In this document: positions 24,538-36,510 of the stretch, one piece after another
How positions within the stretch are numbered: the stretch's first letter is position 1
Layout of the letters: each line of letters opens with the position of its first letter
Origin: Saccharina japonica
Taxonomy: Eukaryota; Sar; Phaeophyceae; Laminariales; Laminariaceae
Assembly (NCBI GenBank): GCA_008828725.1
Contig: MEHQ01004074.1
Span: forward strand, 1-64,000
Direction of reading: 5' to 3'
DNA: 64,000 bases
Notes under the pieces: generated by a model
Told to the model about the DNA's origin: nothing
What the model saw: only the letters and a program-made list of their open reading frames with translations
The model's database searches: none
Made by a program: the position numbers and the translations under genes

Positions 24538-24738
24538 ATCCCACGGTAGGGGCGCAGCAGACTTACCCGAAACATGACTTCGAAACATTCGTTCGCGCAA
24601 CCGGACCAAACCTTCCAATGCGGTAGTCCAAAAACAAAGATATCAGTAAAATGATAATATGTTCCGGTGGTTACTCACGTGAGGAACTCAACCGGCCAGA
24701 AAACATTCAGCCAAAAAGTGATGCCCCTACCGTGGGAT
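24538..24738. mobile_element. MITE with ATCCCACGGTAGGGGC inverted repeats, copy 1
   Basis: A 201 bp element. Its first 16 bases, ATCCCACGGTAGGGGC, are the reverse complement of its end, GCCCCTACCGTGGGAT. Interior landmarks are CATTCGTTCGCGCAACC and CCGGTGGTTACTCACGTGAG. A longer copy lies at 32283-32526. Confidence 0.7.
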
Positions 24739-25104
24739 AGCTCTAAAAAGTATATGACATGAATAATTCGTATATACGGACATGCTTCAGTATTCACTGT
24801 ATATATTATACGAAGTATGGAAGTATCACACCCAGCTTGCTAATATGAGTTTGGGCGAAATCCTCGATCTCACAGCTGCTGTTTTTTTTTCATTTATATG
24901 TAGAGCCCATTCGTAATAGCGCACTACAGTCAGTACATTGAGTAGTACGTATACCGGCAGTTCGCTACGGGCATAGACTATGGTTACACTAGTGTATTGC
25001 TGACTATTGCTGACTATTATTGACTATTACGGACTGTTACTGACTAATTGTATCCCCCCCCCAATTGAGACAGTTTCAACACCGTGGTTAGAATATCATT
25101 GGTG
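24739..25104. other. unassigned, with a repeat end and TGACTATTG words
   Basis: About 24828-24895 resembles the repeat seen at 40780 and 46538 (CGAAATCCTCGATCTCACAG). From 24995 to 25045 there are short TTGCTGACTATTG repeats. Confidence 0.4.
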
Positions 25105-25576
25105 CCCCCCCCCCCAAAAGCTGTCGTCCATATGCAAGTCCGCCTCACAAGCGGTTCCTAGCAGGATGCAGCTCATCCTGCCATGCAACCCGCCCAATAC
25201 CTCACGGTGCTTCGCCCTTGGTGCTAGCAATGTCTGCCTGGTTGGTGAAAACCCGACATGCTCCGTCCCGGCATTGTAGGGATGCGAGGGTCTATGGTCA
25301 TACGACTACGACCATGCATGAAAATAAAGTGCACCCCGCCCCCAGGCTGTCGTCCATATGCAAGTCCCGCCTCACAGGCGGTTCTTAGAGGATGCAGCTC
25401 ACCCTCCATGCGACTCACCCAATACCTCACGGTGCTTCGCGCTTGGTGCAAGCAATGTCTGCCTGGTTGGTGAAAACCCAACGTGCTCCGTCCCGGCATT
25501 GTAGAGATGCGAGGGTCTATGGTCATATGACTACGGCCGTGCACGGCATAAGTACACACCCCCCCACCCCCCCCCT
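25105..25576 (+). mobile_element. CTR repeat, two short tandem copies
   Basis: Two head-to-tail copies of the roughly 215 bp 3' part of the CTR repeat, both starting at GCTGTCGTCCATATGCAAGT. The first follows a C11 run (25105-25115) and ends at GTGCA plus C-rich 25334-25343. The second starts there and ends at AGTACACA plus C-rich 25559-25576. Longer copies are at 27.5, 37.4, 43.3-46.4 and 54.0 kb. No coding function is evident. Confidence 0.75.
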
Positions 25577-27462
25577 ATTTTTTTCATCCCCCCATGTATC
25601 AGCTATTATTTTGTTTCCTCGACGCCAGTTTTGTTTTGGGTAGCACCTCCTTGGTAACAGTATAGAGAAGGTCCTCTGTACTACAATCAAGTGACTATTG
25701 TGTGCACCTCTATCGTAGCAACCATCGCCCTTGCAAAGAGAGGCATCTGCATCCTGGGGAAGGAGGGGCGTCGGAGGAGGAGGGGTATCGGAGGGGGAAG
25801 GAGCAGCTGCTGGGCTCCACGAAAGAGGGGGTAGGCCGGCCAGACCCCCACTCCAGCGGCCCGCAGCCGCCTACCATGCGAGAGCGAGGTGTGTCAGCGA
25901 GGGGGTTGGGGGAGGAGGACGCAGGCGGCGTGGTTCTCCGGTCGAATCCCTCCGCCGGGCAGTTCGCACCAATTCGTGCCCCCCCCTCATGAGGGAGGAA
26001 GGTTTTAGCAAAACATTTCTATGTACGAGTACTATGGGAAAACAACGCAATGAGCGCCCCAACTGATGGAGGTTTCTCTATCAATAGGAGCAGAAGCGGT
26101 GCTCCGTCTTGCAAGGGGTACGTGGTCAATGGTCCGATGATTACGGCAAGCAACAAATGAGCACGCCCCCTCCCCACTCCAATGAGGGGAGAAGAAGGGC
26201 CACCGGTGGGAAGGCAAGCAGCGAGAACAACATCCCGTGAGACAGAGGAAAACGTTCAGGGGCCTGTCGGAGAGCGTGAACGAAACAGAAAGCACGTGAC
26301 TACAATCTGTACGAATGCGAGCGGCAGTTCAGGCTGGCGGTGGGCCGCAGGAAGCCCACGAATATCCTAGCGTGGCCGTCGACTGCGGGGGCCGACGAGT
26401 CGGCCCGTGTGCGCCAGGGAGGCTACAACAACAAGGTGTCACTCCGGACGCAGACCGGGGCAATGTCACGGTAGGGGTTGCAGTTAGATTTTGCTTTCCG
26501 TGGCAGAATGTTCAGATCGGTTGAGCGCCTAAAGTGAAGCACTACCGGTTAGTATGATACCTGTTATTAGTCTATGTGCTCGTTGGGCTGCGCGAACAAA
26601 GGTATTGGAAGGCGTGTTTCGGGTGAGGTATGATATGATAGTACGCTCCTCATGTGATGAGCTCAGAAAGTCAAGCAACCACCCCTAAAAGGCATTAGCT
26701 CATGGCGAGGGATCGTTCGCACGCTGTAGCTGTGGTGGGCAAAGTCGAGGTGCCACCACCGGGAGAGCGAGGGCGGCAGACAACGGTCCCAAATCGTGGA
26801 TGCGAGCGAGGGCAGGAAGACCAACCATCGCGGTACAGGAGGTCTACAGGAGCATACGCCGAAGGGGGGGGGACAGCTCAGAGGGGGACAGGGTTTCAGT
26901 AACAGCCGTGACGCAGCCAGCACCGAGCGGGGCGCAGCAGGGGGGGGGGCGGTCGGGTACCGGCAATAGCCGCGACGCACTCAGCAACAGTTTCGCTGCC
27001 TGAGGAATACGAGCAGCAAACGATGACCACTCTGGTAAGGCAAAGAGACGGAGACAGCGTCGCGAGACCTTGAACCAGGAGGGCTCCAGTAGCAGGCTCC
27101 GGGTGGGTCGGTGCCGAGGAAAGGTAAGGCCGGGGGGGTCCCCTTTACACTTCGTCGCCGGGGTTCGGAGGGGATCGGTCAGAATCAGGTGACGGGCCTT
27201 GAACTCGCCCAAGATTGCGGCCTGAGACGCCGTTTGCTAAAGCCGTCGGGCGGAAGCAACACCACAACTCTACCCCCACCCCTGCTACGAGTAGGGATCT
27301 TGGGGTGCCGTCGAAAGGCTACTTCCCCCCCACCAGAGATTCCGTAGCGCCCTCACCAGCGACTTCGTGTCACCTCCACAGATGACACCCAAAACCGCGG
27401 GTCCCTACTGCACGTTTCACGGAGAGCCATCAACCGCCTGGGCCCATCGCCCGGAGCTGTCA
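25577..27462. other. GC-rich unassigned block, possible decayed retroelement
   Basis: GC-rich, purine-rich on the plus strand, with many short overlapping frames but no recognised domain. A CTR-related fragment (GGGGTACGTGGTCAATGG ... CAACAAATGAGCAC) lies at about 26108-26180, ending in a C-rich tract. A fragment of the ATCCCACGG-type TIR family lies near 26530-26690. The style resembles the LINE-like region at 31-40 kb. Confidence 0.35.
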
Positions 27463-27981
27463 GGGGGGGTGTACTCATGTCGTGCATGGCCGTAGTCGTA
27501 TGATCATAAACCCTCGTATCCCTACAATGCCGGGACGGATCACGTTGGGTTTTCGCCAACCAGGCAGACAATGCTTGCACCAAGCGCAAAGCACCGTGAG
27601 GTGCTGGGCGGGTCGCACGAAGGTTGAGCTGCATCCTACTAAGAACCGCTTGTAAACCGGACTTGCATATGGACGACAGCCTCCAATGAATTGGTTTGAT
27701 TTCTGGTGTGGCCACTGGTTTGATTTCTGGTGTGACCACTTCCAAAGACAGCAATGGGTTTACTGTGATCTTCCTCGTGGGTGCCTTACCATATACACAC
27801 TACATGATACGATCAGTCCCCTTGTGCGGAGTTAAGGGTCTCCACCACGCACAAAATGGTTTAACTCGAGCGCCAGCCGTGGTGACCGCCAAAAACAACA
27901 CGGTACCGTGGTTGTCTAGCTCACGCAGTGAGAGGCGTGCTTTACAGCGTCGTCGCCAACCGACGCCAACCCAACCTATGT
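27463..27981 (-). mobile_element. CTR repeat, full-length copy
   Basis: Bounded on the plus strand by G7 (27463-27469) and TGTACTCATG, ending with GACGCCAACCCAACCTATG. It has a 20-odd bp local duplication (TGGTTTGATTTCTGGTGTG, twice near 27703-27740). Its far end directly abuts the Helitron 5' end. Confidence 0.75.
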
Positions 27982-28203
27982 ATCTATATTATTAAATGAT
28001 GTTAGTCTGTCTGTTTGGAATCATGATCCCGCGATCCAGAGCGCTTCAGCCCCACCTTGCCCCATAAGTAGGGAGGCTGGGTGCCACAACCAGTGGATCG
28101 CCGGGTCTCATGCCCCGCCGAGTACTCGCCGGGCCTCATGCCCCGCCGAGTCCTGGCCGTCGCGCGCTGAGCGTTGCCCCAATCCCGAGGACAGTGACTA
28201 CGG

Positions 28204-28265
28204 ACGGCAATATAAGGTCCATTTGGACTCTAAAAAGTATTCACCAATGGTCCTTATATTTCCGT
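28204..28265. mobile_element. MITE-B, 62 bp palindromic element inside the Helitron
   Basis: ACGGCAATATAAGGTCCATT at the left pairs with AATGGTCCTTATATTTCCGT at the right with two mismatches. A related element occurs at 59823-59886. Confidence 0.55.
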
Positions 28266-28689
28266 TCAGATTGCTACATCACAACACACTGCGAGTACTG
28301 TTTTGTTGTCATGGTCTCGCGATCCAAAGCGTTTCAGTCCCGCCTCGCAGCATCGGTAGAGAGTGCGAGACACAATAAGCGGGACACTGCGTCTCACGTC
28401 GCGCCGAGTTCTGGCCGTGGCGTGCTGAGCACTGTCGACAGTCGTGGACGTGTCACAATCCCGAGGAAACCCTGAGAGCTATCCAGCCAGCCTAACTGCC
28501 GACTTGAAAATTTGAATTACGAAATCGGCAGCTGATTGGCTGACCAAACTCATGTCAGAGGCCGCTGGCTCTTTCTACAAGATTAGTGCTGAATAGAACC
28601 ATCAAGGTTATGCCACACCCGGGGAACATAGGGCCCCCTCCCCAAATCATGAATCCCCCCTTATCACTATAACTCCGACCAACCAGGGA

Positions 28690-30140
28690 CTAAACCGGCT
28701 ATCCCCGGGGTCGACACCGCCTCGCACGGTGCGGAAACCCCACCCCCATCGGCTGATAACTGATTAACTGAAGCTCATGGAGCCAGCAGCACCCGGGGAC
28801 GATAGCGTTCAGTCCCCTGATCATAAATCATTCCATGCATCTACATCTCCAACAACCCGGGGACGAAAACGGACATTCGCAAGGTGTGGAAACTCCAACC
28901 CCACTGGCTGATTTGGGATTATATGGGGTTCATGATGCCAGCGCGCGGCGAGGGTTGTCCACCCGGACAACGTCGGGGCCCCGCCGCCCCCGGGGACGAC
29001 AAGGCCCCACCCATGGATCAGAAATCCTTACATACATCGGAAACCCCAAAAACCTTGAAGGAAACGGAGTTCTCCCGGGTCGATACCGCCCCGCAAGGTG
29101 TGGAAACCCTTCCCCCATAGGCTGATAGCTGATTGGGCTGGGGCTCATGGAGCCAGCGCGCGGCGAACGTTGCCACATCGAGGTCCCGCCGCACCCGGGG
29201 GCGATAGTGTTCCTTCCCCGGATCCGAAATACTTCATACGTATAAAACTCCAACAACCCGGGGACGAAAACGGAGTTCCCCCGGGTCGATACCGCCTCGC
29301 AAGGTGTGGAAACCCCATCCCCATCGGCTGATTGCTGATTGGGCTGGGGTTTATGGAGCCACCGCGTGGCTCGAGTTGCCCGGGACAACGGCGAGGTCCC
29401 ACCGCACCCGGGGATGATAGTGTCCCATCCGCGGATCCGAAATCCTTCCATACATGTACAACTCCAATAATCCGGGGACGAAAATGGAGTCCCCCCGGGT
29501 CGATACCGCTTCGCAAGGTATGGAAATCCCACCCTCATCGGGTGATTGCTGTTGGGTTGGAGCTTATGGAGCCAGCCCGTGGCCGGAGTTGCCCCTCGGG
29601 ACAATGGCCAGATCCCGCCGCACCCGGGGGTGATAGTGTTCCATCCCCGGATTAGAAATCCTTCCATGCTTCTACAACTCCAACAACCCGGGGACGAAAA
29701 CGGTGTCCCCCCGGGTAGATACCGCCTCGCAAGGTGTGGAAACCCCACACCCATCGGCTGATTGCTGATTGGGCGAAGGCTTGTGGAGTCAGCGCGCGGC
29801 GAGAGTTTCCTCTCGAGGCAAGGTCGGTGTCTCGCCACAACAGGGGACGATAGTGTCCCATCCCCGGATCCGAAATCCTTCCATACATCTACAACTCCAA
29901 CAACCCGAGGTCGAAAAGGGACACTCCCCGGGTCGATACCGCCTCGCAAGGTGTGAAAACCCCACCCCCATCAGCTGAGTGCTGATTGGGCTGGGATTCA
30001 TGGAGCCAGCGCGCGGCGAGAGTTGCCCGTCGGCACAACGTCGATGTCTGGCCGCTTACGGAGACGATAGTGTCCCATGCCCGGATCAGAAACGGTTCCA
30101 TGCATATACAACTCTAACAACCCGCGGATGAAAACGGACA
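28690..30140. repeat. ~210 bp satellite inside the Helitron
   Basis: About seven units, phased by CATGGAGCCAGCGCGCGGCG at roughly 28780, 28930, 29146, 29351, 29563, 29782 and 29998. Each also has an ACAACCCGGGGACGAAAACG block and a GATACCGCCTCGCAAGGTGT block. The 339-codon minus-strand frame (28930-29949) is a by-product of these stop-poor GC-rich units. Confidence 0.85.
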
Positions 30141-30633
30141 TCTCCTGGGTCGGTTCTTGCCCGCACGATGGTTCTTACATTTCTGTTCAGAGTGGTACAT
30201 CACAGCATACGACTACTGCTATACCACGTAATACATATATATATATATATATTTTTATCCTCCGGCGGATGGGTCAAAATAAAGCTTACGCCCTCCACAC
30301 TTCCACGTCTCACTTCATGTCGTGTGTCAATTCACTCCATGCCCCCTCGGAAGTATCAGCCCTTGCTGTCTACGACCTTCGGTAACTTGAACATGTTGAC
30401 CCGGCCTGACCCCCGAAGGGGCCCGGTGCGGTGGGGATAGCCACCCGAAGAGTAAACTCTCCGGGTAGTGTGGAACTTGCCGCAGCTTATCCACTAACAA
30501 AAACCCAGGCCAAAAAGCCTTCCCGCCAGACTCGGATCATTTACGATCTACCCTACCCGTTTGGGCGTTGGTCCATACTACTATTGGAAACGCAGGGCTA
30601 GCGCCACGGGCGGAGCCGTGGCTGTACCGCTAA

Positions 30634-32282
30634 TATATATACAGTAGAATATACCTGGTATATATATATATTAGGGAGTGGGGTTATCCTCTTGGGAAGG
30701 TTAGCCGTTGTACGGATGAGGGGCGATAGTGCAGGGGGGGGTGCTGGTTGGCAACAGGCCCGGTTCTTACGGTAAGAAACAGGCAACCACGCAACCACGC
30801 ATGAGGGGCGCCACCTTTTTAAACCGTCAAGAGGCGTCGCCGAGGACAACGATGAGACGAGGGTCGGGGGCGCAGACATATGTCAGGAGCGAAAGGTGGG
30901 GAGGGGAGTAACAAAGTGATCATCAAGGCTATTGCCGGAGCGGGGGGAGGAAGCGAGGGTGCGTCGAGTGCAACAGGGGACAGGGAGGAAGCCAGGCCCA
31001 CGGTTCGAACGCCTCATACACGCTGGAAGCGGGATCAATAGAAACGGCGGTCGGTCGGGCATCTCCCATTGCGCCGAGATAGGAACCATTCGACGTCGAG
31101 ACCTTTGGCCCATGGAAGTGGACGGAAGCCACGCCCTTCTCTTCGCACCGAAGGGCCGCACCGGCTTCTCAGCGTGCATCTCGTCCCGCCGGGAGCAAAT
31201 GAAAGGGTTGGAGGGTGCGCCCGACCCAGGCCCTTCTCGGGAGGTATCGCGGGAGTGAGCCGGGGCCCGGAGAGAACGAGTGGGCGAGCGGTGGAATCCC
31301 TTCTCCGTTCCTGAAGGGGGCATCTCCAGTGTCTCAAGACGCCCGTCGTTCCACGGACTACGTCACTCGGATGGGGCTTCAGAGGGAGTCCACGCAGGTG
31401 ATGAACAAGCTGGCTAGGAAACGGTGCGCTCCTTGCTGACAGGATTGACATATCATCAGATCTGGGTGGCCTCCCCCACTGTCTCGTGGCACCGCACCAG
31501 GCCCTCGAGACTCGGGGGCCGTCGGACCCTGCTACAAGAGCGTGGCGACCCCATGGAAGTGGACTTCGTTAGGTCGGAGGCGCTGCAGGAGACTCGTATG
31601 CCCCGACGGAGACAAGCGGGGGGGGGGCAGGTGGGGTGTGTGAGGGGGGGGGCAACCGCAGCCGCGTCAGGGGTGGTACCACGCCAGGAAGAGGAACCAA
31701 CGGGGGAGCGCCACCACCCATATCGCTATACAGGGAATATACGCCGAGAAAGAAGCGACAAGGGGGCACGACGGGAGCACACACGGAAGGCCTCATTTCC
31801 GCCAGAGCGAGGGTACGCACGCGAGCAGCCGCTAGGGGGGGCGATATATCCAACAGGCAACCATCCGGCGCCTCGCCCCCGCAGCTCAGGCGGCAGCACG
31901 GATGACGTCAACGGTACCGCAAGTGGAACGGGTGCGATCCCAGGCACAACCCTCCCCAGGGGCACTTCTTCCCATCACAACCGAGATAGAGGGTTCTGAA
32001 AGCACCGGCGGCAACGACGCTGGGGCCGCCTGCGATGCCTACCCCCTCAAACCGAGGCGGCCTTGAATACTTTTCGGGGAGAGAATTCGTCGTCGCTGGT
32101 AAAGACGGTGTCTCCGCCGCCAAAACTTCGATCACCGACATCGCCGGCCTAGGCGAGGGCGTCGTTTGGGGTTATTTCGTCCACGGGCACGCAGTCCAAG
32201 AACAGAAACATGACTGGGGCCTTTGATGCTGAGAGCACCGCCGCCCCCGCCACTGATGGTACCTGCACCCCTCCAGGGAGTC
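30634..32282. other. GC-rich decayed region, LINE-like style
   Basis: Begins with a TA microsatellite (about 30634-30672) and a TACCTGGTA word (30652), then GC-rich sequence with many overlapping short frames and G runs. No single frame has a domain I recognise. It may be the 5' part of the retroelement whose reverse transcriptase lies at 38 kb. Confidence 0.3.
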
Positions 32283-32526
32283 ATCCCACGGTAGGGACGT
32301 AGCATCATTGTCTGAGCTCCTCACATGAGGAACTCAATATCTCACCCGAAACATGACTTCGGAAACATTCGTTCGCGCAACCCGACCAAACCTTCCAATG
32401 CGGTAGTCCATAAACAAATATACCAGTAAAATAATAATAGTATAATAGTATACGGTGGTTACTCACGTGAGGAGCACAACCGGTCAGAAAATATTGAGCC
32501 TAAAAGTGGTACCCCTACCGTGGGAT
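32283..32526. mobile_element. MITE with ATCCCACGGTAGGG inverted repeats, copy 2
   Basis: A 244 bp element starting ATCCCACGGTAGGGACG and ending CCCCTACCGTGGGAT. Shares the CATTCGTTCGCGCAACCCG and CGGTGGTTACTCACGTGAGG blocks with the 24.5 kb copy. The extra length is an insert (TGAGCTCCTCACATGAGGAA) near its left end and a TAATAATAG expansion. It interrupts GC-rich sequence. Confidence 0.7.
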
Positions 32527-32764
32527 TGCTCCAGGAGCCATACTCATGGCGCTCATCACATCCAGCTACGACGGGAACTCACCCATACCAGCGGGTCTGT
32601 AGCCCACTCCCGGAAGAAGACCTCCCAAGCAACCACAGCCACCGGCGCAGGCAGCCGCTGCAGACCGCCAACGGCGCGATCGAAGTTGTCCGAGTCGCGT
32701 CCAAGGCAGCCTTCGTCAGAGGGGCAGTCTCAGCCGCCACCGTGGCCTCCATTGGCGAGGTGCT

Positions 32765-33033
32765 TCGTGCTACGGTAGAGGAGCACCATGTTTTGTTTTA
32801 GGCTCCGCACTTGAGGAGCTCTATCCCTCTGTACCTGCAGTAGTCTAAACACTGATTTCAGAGGAATCTGAAAGTGCTACCGTACCCGATGAAGAGTCCC
32901 ATGGCCTAACTATCCAAAATGAAAATAATTTCAAGCTAAGAATGGGATTCCGATAATTTTGGGTTAAGGATCTCCGTCCTTCGGAAAACGGTTCAGCCAA
33001 AAAAGGGTATACCTCTATCGTAGCATGTGTCAG
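32765..33033. mobile_element. TIR-G DNA element in GC-rich host sequence
   Basis: Starts GTGCTACGGTAGAGGAGCAC and ends TACCTCTATCGTAGCATGTG. Interior GCACTTGAGGAGCTCTAT and GAAAACGGTTCAGCCAAAAA match other copies. GC-rich, stop-poor sequence of similar character lies on both sides. Confidence 0.6.
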
Positions 33034-33571
33034 CGGTCGATGCTTGCACCACAAACCGCCGACAACGCCTCAATCACGGCCGAGTACATAAGAGCAACAG
33101 AGAAACAACAACGTGTATTCATGTGTTCGGTTTTCTGGTGGCGTGTGAACCTTCGCGCATGCCTGTTGCAGTCTGTGGTCTGCTCCAGTCTGCCTGGCCA
33201 CCTCTGATGCCACCAGTGGCAGTACCACGGCAGGCGTCGCCGATGGCTGCCCTCGCCTCGACAGAGTTGTCGCCACTCTTGACATCAGAGGGTATCCTGG
33301 CGCCCAAGGCGTCACCGCAGTCAGCGACAAGACCGGCGTAGTTGGCACTACCAAGGCTTTCAACGGAGACGTCCACCGGCGACGTCCACGGAGGCGCTGG
33401 ACGTCGACTCCAGGGCCGCCTCCGCCACCGTCGTCGCCGCCGCCGCCACGGACAACGTCGTCCACGCCCGCAGAAGGTGATCAGCTTCGAGAAGAGGCCC
33501 CGGGAGATTTCTGCGTGTGCTACAAGCCCCTTGGCGGCCATGATGGATCATCTCGGCAGCTGCCCTCGACG

Positions 33572-33856
33572 CATGCTACGGTATATTAGAGGTGTAAGCA
33601 CCATGTTTTTGCCTTAGAAGGGTGGTCACTTGAGGAGCTCTATACCTCACCCAAAACCTGATTTACTACATACAGTAGGAGGAAAATAAAAGTTCTACCC
33701 GACAAACAATCCCATGGTCTTAGTAGAAATGATGTTTTTTGCAACACAAGAATACTATTCCAACGATTTTGGGTTAAGAAGCCTTTAATAGGTAATTTAG
33801 AAAACGTTTCAGCCAAAAAAAGGTATACATTATACCTCTATCGTAGCACGCGTCCT
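33572..33856. mobile_element. TIR-G DNA element
   Basis: Starts GCATGCTACGGTATATTAGA and ends ACCTCTATCGTAGCACGCGT, about 285 bp. Interior GGTGGTCACTTGAGGAGCTC and AACGTTTCAGCCAAAAAAAG match the family. Confidence 0.6.
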
Positions 33857-34720
33857 CACCGACTCCGCCTGCCGTCCCACGCCGCCCTCCGCGTAAAGAT
33901 CGACCGAAATAGTTTAAGAAGCCGACGGGAGAGCGCCCCGACAGCACAGGGAAGAGGTATGGCAGAGGCGATGGCGATCCCGCGGCGAGCGGCGCCGGCC
34001 ATGCCGGACAGCAGGGAGGGACGGGCAATATACAGCAGTTTCCACGTGTCCTGTTCATGTGATGTGCACCGCCGTTGTGCCGCAGGCTTTGTGAAAACAC
34101 CAAATCTACCGAGCCAGGGCCAACGGGGTACGCGCACTCACACACCAGGTCACGTGCCCGAATCCGACCCTATATGCGGCGCACCAAGAGGTGGATCTAC
34201 ACACTTTTCTTGTTCGGCAGATCCGTGGTCTCGGCGGATCGGTGGACACGAACGTGAAGAGAGCCATAGATGGCGGGGTCACCGAAGCTGAGCTCACAGC
34301 CTCGCCAGAAGGCCCACCGCTCTTACGATAGATTCGCCGCGGGGTGCGACTGAGAAAGGAGAGGAGGATATGGACAAAGACATGCGGTGGCAAGACCCCA
34401 CGGCAGCCACAAGTGGAAACTCCGTGCGGCGCTTGTGACGAGCGCCCGTCGAAGATTCGATCTCATCGCTTGGCTCGCTCACACGGAAGGCGACGTGCAA
34501 AACTTACAGGGGTGTTCCGACAGGGGAGGCCTACCGGTTTGTGGCAGCCAAAAGAGAAGGGAATGGACCGCTCCTTCGGAGAATGTTCCTCCTCATGGAA
34601 ATACCGCTGATGATCTACCAACGATGTGACGGCGTTACAAAATGAGGTGCCCGTCGACGGCGACAGTGGGCAGCATTTGGCGGTCAGCGATTTCGGAGTT
34701 GAAGAAGGCCACGAACTAGG
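33857..34720. other. GC-rich decayed region
   Basis: Short overlapping frames without a recognised domain. Probably part of the same decayed retroelement block. Confidence 0.3.
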
Positions 34721-35104
34721 GTGAACGCTACCAACATGTGGCAGGGAGAGCGAGGGGAAAGGCAGAAGCATCGCGAATTGTACTGCGGTCGGGCTCTGGA
34801 CGGCCCGGCAGGGGGGTCAGGCGGCTATCACATACGGGTACCCGTTCCGTGCCACGACGGAGGGTTGGTGCACGTCCGCTGCGAGTTGGAGCGAGCGGAC
34901 CGCATCGTGCGAGAGCATGTAGACCCTAGCTCCTGCATCGCGTGCCGCTCCGAGTGGATGGAGGCAAGCCGACCGCCCCATCCGGCGGAGCCTGCTTGCG
35001 AGCTACCAAAGACCGAACGTGGGGGAAGGTGGGCGGCGTTGAGGAAAATCATGCAGTTCGTTGACAGTCTAAACGTGAGACGTACCCGGACCGGGGCCGG
35101 ATAA
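34721..35104 (+). pseudogene. Cys/His-containing open frame, retroelement-like
   Basis: A 127-codon frame whose middle reads VPCHDGGLVHVRC and, 20-odd residues later, SSCIACRSEW. The spacing of these Cys and His residues could bind zinc. I do not recognise the family. It lies upstream of, and on the same strand as, the RING-like and reverse-transcriptase segments, so it may belong to the 5' part of that element. It could equally be chance. Confidence 0.25.
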
Positions 35105-36138
35105 TTACTTGACTGCAAGCGTTTACAACTTGTTCAAGCTCATGGTACATGCCCACGGGAGGGGCCCAACCTTTTCATGTCTCTTGTGCTCCCTGTTCAA
35201 CAGCGTGCTGGGCATGTCTCAAAGGGGTTATCTTAGTTTTCTCCGCCCGAGGGAAAGGGAAGCGACTGGCGACTGCTACCGTGCGCTGTTTGCCGCATTA
35301 GGTATCTGATCACAGGATATCCTGCTCCGGTTAACAAACCGGAGGCTCTACATTGGGCCTCACGTACGTCCAATACTACATGGTGGGCCTCGACGCCAAG
35401 TGATGAAGAAAGTTTTAACACGATTGACGCTCGGTGTACTCAACGCGATGGAAGAAGGTGTCGCACTGCCTCGCTTTCCGGTGGAGGTGGTGGCTATGCC
35501 GAGAGGCACGGAGCCGGTGCTAGAGAGAGACCCGATAATGAGGGGAAAGCTTGAGCAAAACAGCGCAGCTCCGGGTGCCACAGAGGACCCCAAAATCACG
35601 GGAAGCAGGGATATCACACCAGCGGGAAAGCCCGGAACCCCCCGGGAACAAGGTCTGAGGCTGCGTCGGCAACACCCGATGTGGAAGTGCCTGCACCTAT
35701 GGCAGGGTCGCTCGCAAGAGGTAGACGCGAACGTTGGAGAGGGTTTAAGAGGGGGGTCACGAGCAGCAAGCGCAGCGAGAGGGGCCGACACGAGTATGGG
35801 GCGAACTCTCAGGCATAGGAGTAGTGCACCACCCTAGTCAGCAGACCGGAGGAGGGCGGGGGGGGGCGGGGGGCAGAGAGAGCGAACTCAGCAAAGAGGG
35901 GGGAGATAGTGAGGGCAGCGAAGGAGCAGAAATCAGAAGCGTGCGAACTACTGTAGCGGTGTAGGGGGAATCGAAAGGAGAGCGGAGAGCCAAAGACGCA
36001 AAGGGGGAGGAACCGCAGTAAGCTGCAGTGGAACTAAGGCACCAAATGGCGAGACACCAGCTGGAGAGTCCCACAGGGCATCGGGGCTGGAACTCGGGAA
36101 CGGGACGTGCCCCCGTGCTTTCCTGGGCGACACCTGAG

Positions 36139-36310
36139 AAGACGTGTGGGATCTGCGGTGTAACGCTTCAGCTCGGGCACCGGGCGGTACGTTTTCCTTG
36201 TGGGCAAGGACGCCACGTGCTCCACGCTCGTCGCGTGGTTGACGCCCTTGCGAGAGGCGCGGCTCCGGCACCACTCCGCTGCCCAGCGGCCGACTGCAGA
36301 GTCCTGCATC
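36139..36310 (+). pseudogene. RING-like zinc finger fragment
   Basis: The frame reads KTCGICGVTLQL, then VRFPCGQGRHVLHARR, then APLRCPAADCR. This follows a RING order of C-x2-C ... C-x4-H-x2-H ... C-x4-C, but the position after HVLH where a RING has another Cys is Arg, and the last pair is spaced x4 instead of x2. RING-type fingers ubiquitinate proteins when intact and are also found in some retrotransposon proteins. The frame runs into an ambiguous base (36367) and then the N gap. Confidence 0.4.
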
Positions 36311-36510
36311 CAAGGCGGGACGCACTGGAGGCAGCGGTCCAAGCCGACCCGGGGCTTCGCGACCGGNCAGCGCGGATGGGAGGGGGGGCCATAGGCGACG
36401 AGGACCTACGCAGCCGGGGGCTTTGGTACGGATGGGACCAGAATAGCCGGGGCATAGGGCCACCACTCGGTGCCGTTTCCTTGGACAACCTAGGGCAACA
36501 TCTCGCAACC

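Larger units (their letters stand above)
27983..30633 (+). mobile_element. non-autonomous Helitron, 2,651 bp
   Basis: The 5' end is TCTATATTATTAAATGATG followed by TTAGTCTGTCTGTTTGG, a typical Helitron start (5'-TC). The 3' end has a perfect 7 bp stem (GCCACGG 30603-30609, CCGTGGC 30616-30622) with a 6-base loop, then 7 bases, then CTAA (30630-30633), matching the CTRR rule. The flanking bases are A (27982) and T (30634), the Helitron A|T target with no duplication. No Rep/helicase frame is present, so it is non-autonomous. The interior carries a 210 bp satellite, a duplicated CCGCGATCC...CCCGAGGA segment and a small TIR element. Confidence 0.7.

Noticed and set aside
28930..29949. 339-codon minus-strand frame
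   Set aside because: It lies wholly in the Helitron's 210 bp satellite, whose GC-rich units lack stops in this frame. No domain.
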